A stretch of DNA of 6,979 nucleotides from Bacteroidota bacterium (GTDB taxonomy: Bacteria; Bacteroidota; Bacteroidia; Flavobacteriales; Weeksellaceae), in the NCBI GenBank assembly GCA_023426625.1, contig JAFAAJ010000187.1, forward strand, positions 1 through 6,979. Direction: 5' to 3'. Position numbers and translations under genes: made by a program. Below the pieces are notes generated by a model. That model was not told the origin of the DNA. It saw nothing but the letters and a program-made list of their open reading frames with translations, and searched no databases. Positions within the stretch are counted from its first letter, which is position 1, and each line of letters opens with the position of its first letter. Positions 5,212 through 6,979 of the stretch are shown here, in pieces.

Positions 5212-5889
5212 ATGCCTATCAAACATCTTGCAGAAGACGACAGACCCCGTGAAAAGTTTTTACAGAAAGGTAAAAGCTCGGTTTCGGATTCGGAACTATT
5301 GGCTATTATCATGGGAAGCGGAAACAAAGACGAAACAGCAGTGGAGCTTGCCAGGAAAATATTGGCCTCTGTGGATCATAACTGGAACCAGCTTAGTCTG
5401 CTTGCCGTAAAAGATCTGATGAAATTCAAAGGAATAGGAGAAGTGAAAGCAATATCCATTGCTGCGGCTTTGGAAATAGGAAGGAGAAAAGCCAGTCAGG
5501 AGGTATCAAAGAAAATTGTTATTTCGAATAGTAACGATGCTTATCAGGTATTTAAAAACCAGTTGTCCGACTTACGATCGGAAGAGTTTTGGGCGATATT
5601 CCTCAACCAGAGCAATAAAGTAATCCATATTTCAAAATTAACACAAGGAGGGATCACCCAATCCGTTGTGGATGTAAGAATTTTATTTAAAACAGCTCTG
5701 GATCATTATTCTACAGGGCTTATTATCGCTCACAATCATCCTTCCGGAAGTTTAAAACCAAGCCGTGAGGACATGAATATTACACAAAAAATACATGAAG
5801 CCGGAAAACTTCTCAATGTTCAGCTTTTAGACCATTTAATTATTACTCAAAGTTCGTATTTTAGCTTCTCAGACGAAGGATTGCTATGA
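5212..5889 (+). CDS. radC: RadC-family JAB/MPN domain protein (DNA repair protein RadC)
   Basis: This 225-residue protein is full length for RadC. The N-terminal part (about 1-95) opens with the family pattern DRPREKFLQKG (10-20) and contains a helix-hairpin-helix-like segment, KFKGIGEVKAISIAAALEIGRR (71-92). The C-terminal JAB/MPN-type metalloprotease-like domain (about 102-225) has the metal-binding signature HNHPSG with His174 and His176, then Asp187 in SRED, and an upstream acidic pair E124/E125 that could supply the glutamate. The biochemical role of RadC is unsettled. The name comes from an old repair phenotype in E. coli later reassigned to recG, and the proteins are often linked with mobile or recombination genes. 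Here the gene is in a core-like setting, 31 bases after the YkuD_2 gene, and its stop overlaps the next start. Confidence 0.95.
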   Translation: MPIKHLAEDDRPREKFLQKGKSSVSDSELLAIIMGSGNKDETAVELARKILASVDHNWNQLSLLAVKDLMKFKGIGEVKAISIAAALEIGRRKASQEVSKKIVISNSNDAYQVFKNQLSDLRSEEFWAIFLNQSNKVIHISKLTQGGITQSVVDVRILFKTALDHYSTGLIIAHNHPSGSLKPSREDMNITQKIHEAGKLLNVQLLDHLIITQSSYFSFSDEGLL

Positions 5890-6779
5890 TTAGAAGATTG
5901 AAATATCATGAAATTGATTTCAGGAAATATGCTGAAAGCCTGGAAAATTCCGAGCAGGGGAAATATTCAGCCTCTAAGGAATTTTTAGATATTACCTCTA
6001 AAAAACAGTGGGAAATTCTGGTTTACAAAGACTATGAAGCAGTAATGCCTATTCCTTATATAAAGAAAATGGGCTTAAAAGTTGTCATTAATCCTAAACT
6101 TTGCCAGCAATTAGGTATATTTTCAAAGAAAGATGATATTAACCTCAATGATCTGTTCTTACAGACTTTTGAAAAGAAATATAATATCTGGTATTATGCA
6201 TTTAATGACTCCAATCTTTTTACAAAGTCGTTGATGCAGAGGCAAAACTTCCTGATCTTTCCTGATCGATATGAAAAGGTAAGGCAAAAATATTCCCCCA
6301 AAAGAAAAAGAAAATTGAGATTGGATGAAGTTGTGCAGGAGGATTCTGAAATTCGTGACGTTACCCTTAATGAAGCCTACAACTTTATTTCTGAGAATAT
6401 AATAGGAGCCAAAACTGAAAAAGATAAGCAGGAATTTTTACAGACTTTCCTTGATTTTGAGAAGAGTGGTGCTCTTACAGTAACTGCATTTTACTATAAA
6501 CAGACAATTATTAATGCCATTGCGACCTATCATGATCCAAAAACGGTTGCCCTTTTAGGAACATTCAATAATAAAGATTTTATTAAACTTTCCGGAGCAT
6601 CGGTAATTATAGATCATGTCATTTCTAAAAATATCGAACAAAAAATCTTCGACTTTGAGGGCAGTGAAGTACCTTCCATTGAAGAATTTTTCCGCGGATT
6701 CAGACCGGAACTCAAACCCTATCCTGTGATCGTAAGTTCAAAGAAAGAACTGATCAAAAAAATCCTGAAGTTATCATAA
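5886..6779 (+). CDS. FemAB/GNAT-like acyltransferase-fold protein, function unknown
   Basis: This 297-residue cytoplasmic protein has no signal or membrane segments. Its ATG at 5886 overlaps the radC TGA (shared bases 5886-5889), which favours translational coupling. I do not recognise a named gene. The layout resembles two acyl-CoA-N-acyltransferase-like lobes as in FemAB/FemX proteins. Lobe one is about 1-130, with VMPIPYIKKMG (53-63). A basic helix at YSPKRKRKLRL (136-146) sits where FemX proteins have a Lys/Arg-rich stretch. The second lobe (about 155-290) ends with FDFEGSEVPSIEEFFRGF (255-272) and a Pro-Tyr-Pro strand, a pattern common to the C-terminal lobe of FemAB-like proteins. FemAB enzymes add amino acids to peptidoglycan precursors using aminoacyl-tRNA. 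Whether this one does so is a guess from the fold, though the nearby L,D-transpeptidase-like and LolD genes suggest envelope work. Confidence 0.6.
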   Translation: MIRRLKYHEIDFRKYAESLENSEQGKYSASKEFLDITSKKQWEILVYKDYEAVMPIPYIKKMGLKVVINPKLCQQLGIFSKKDDINLNDLFLQTFEKKYNIWYYAFNDSNLFTKSLMQRQNFLIFPDRYEKVRQKYSPKRKRKLRLDEVVQEDSEIRDVTLNEAYNFISENIIGAKTEKDKQEFLQTFLDFEKSGALTVTAFYYKQTIINAIATYHDPKTVALLGTFNNKDFIKLSGASVIIDHVISKNIEQKIFDFEGSEVPSIEEFFRGFRPELKPYPVIVSSKKELIKKILKLS

Positions 6780-6785
6780 TATAGC

Positions 6786-6841
6786 CAGAACGGGGATAAT
6801 ACTGCTGTTTCAGGACAAAAATCAGGTAAATTAACGTTCTG
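6786..6841. repeat. 7-base perfect inverted repeat in the 3' gap
   Basis: CAGAACG (6786-6792) and CGTTCTG (6835-6841) are exact reverse complements separated by 42 bases. The left arm begins 6 bases after the FemAB-like gene stops. The arms do not extend outward or inward and no T run follows, so this is not a convincing terminator. I see no terminator in the gap 6780-6889. Confidence 0.25.
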
Positions 6842-6869
6842 AAAATGATGAGAAATAGCAAATTATTAG

Positions 6870-6877
6870 TAATTTTG
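6870..6877 (+). promoter_or_regulatory. Probable -7 promoter element for the right-edge gene
   Basis: TAATTTTG followed by C matches the Bacteroidota -7 consensus and is identical to the pdhA box. It ends 12 bases before the ATG at 6890, so the leader would be only about 6-8 bases. No TTG at a proper -33 distance was found. Confidence 0.45.
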
Positions 6878-6889
6878 CCTCTTCAAATT

Positions 6890-6979
6890 ATGACTAGTTT
6901 TTCAGGATATCTACCGTATGCATTTGCATTGATCATTGCAATCCCGTTTTTGGTTTTGCTGAGACAATTTGTATTTACT
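6890..6979 (+). CDS. Membrane protein of unknown function (partial, N-terminal 30 codons)
   Basis: An open frame starts with ATG at 6890 and runs to the right edge without a stop. It encodes MTSFSGYLPYAFALI, then a strongly hydrophobic stretch through IIAIPFLVLL (about 14-24) and RQFVFT. This looks like an N-terminal transmembrane segment with the C-terminal side beginning at Arg25. The start is supported by a -7 promoter element just upstream and a 110-base gap after the previous gene. The visible part is too short to assign a family, and a chance open frame cannot be fully excluded. Confidence 0.55.
   Translation, partial: MTSFSGYLPYAFALIIAIPFLVLLRQFVFT

Noticed and set aside
4888..5410. 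Open frames antisense to the YkuD_2 gene and out of frame within radC
   Set aside because: Both overlap convincing genes and show no domain or initiation signal.
6780..6889. Intrinsic terminator after the FemAB-like gene
   Set aside because: No G+C-rich stem followed by T residues is visible; the only inverted repeat has a 42-base gap.

Overview
The window looks like chromosomal DNA from a flavobacterium of the Weeksellaceae, most like Chryseobacterium. This rests on the A+T-rich composition, TAnnTTTG-type promoter elements typical of Bacteroidota, weak or absent Shine-Dalgarno sequences, and the protein types: a split pyruvate dehydrogenase E1 alpha, an E2 with two lipoyl domains, a LolD-type ATPase, a YkuD_2-type protein and a FemAB-like protein. 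The genus is an inference from style and recollection, not from a database match.

Left part, minus strand (1-967): a 200-residue polytopic membrane protein related to PAP2 phosphatases is followed after 6 bases by a BlaI/MecI/CopY-type winged-helix repressor. The repressor runs off the left edge after 119 residues. A good Bacteroidota-type promoter lies at 983-1010, in the 125-base gap shared with the divergent pdhA.

Centre, plus strand (1093-3840): pdhA (E1 alpha) and pdhC (E2, dihydrolipoamide acetyltransferase) of the pyruvate dehydrogenase complex. They are separated by an 87-base spacer that is almost entirely one imperfect 68-base palindrome. A strong intrinsic terminator at 3814-3840 closes the unit. 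E1 beta and E3 are not in the window.

Right part, plus strand (3887-6779): a clear promoter whose -7 box ends only 4 bases before the start codon drives lolD, which suggests a leaderless or nearly leaderless transcript. After it come a secreted YkuD_2-family (L,D-transpeptidase-like) protein, radC, and a FemAB/GNAT-like protein whose ATG overlaps the radC stop. The spacing (15, 31 and -4 bases, no terminator seen) suggests one transcript joining envelope functions and RadC. After 6779 there is a 110-base gap with its own -7 box, then the first 30 codons of a membrane protein cut by the right edge.

Most of the window is ordinary core-genome content. I found no mobile element, CRISPR array, tRNA, rRNA or convincing new multi-gene system. 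The most notable non-coding signals are the 68-base palindrome between pdhA and pdhC, the apparently leaderless lolD promoter, and a 9-base perfect inverted repeat overlapping that promoter.
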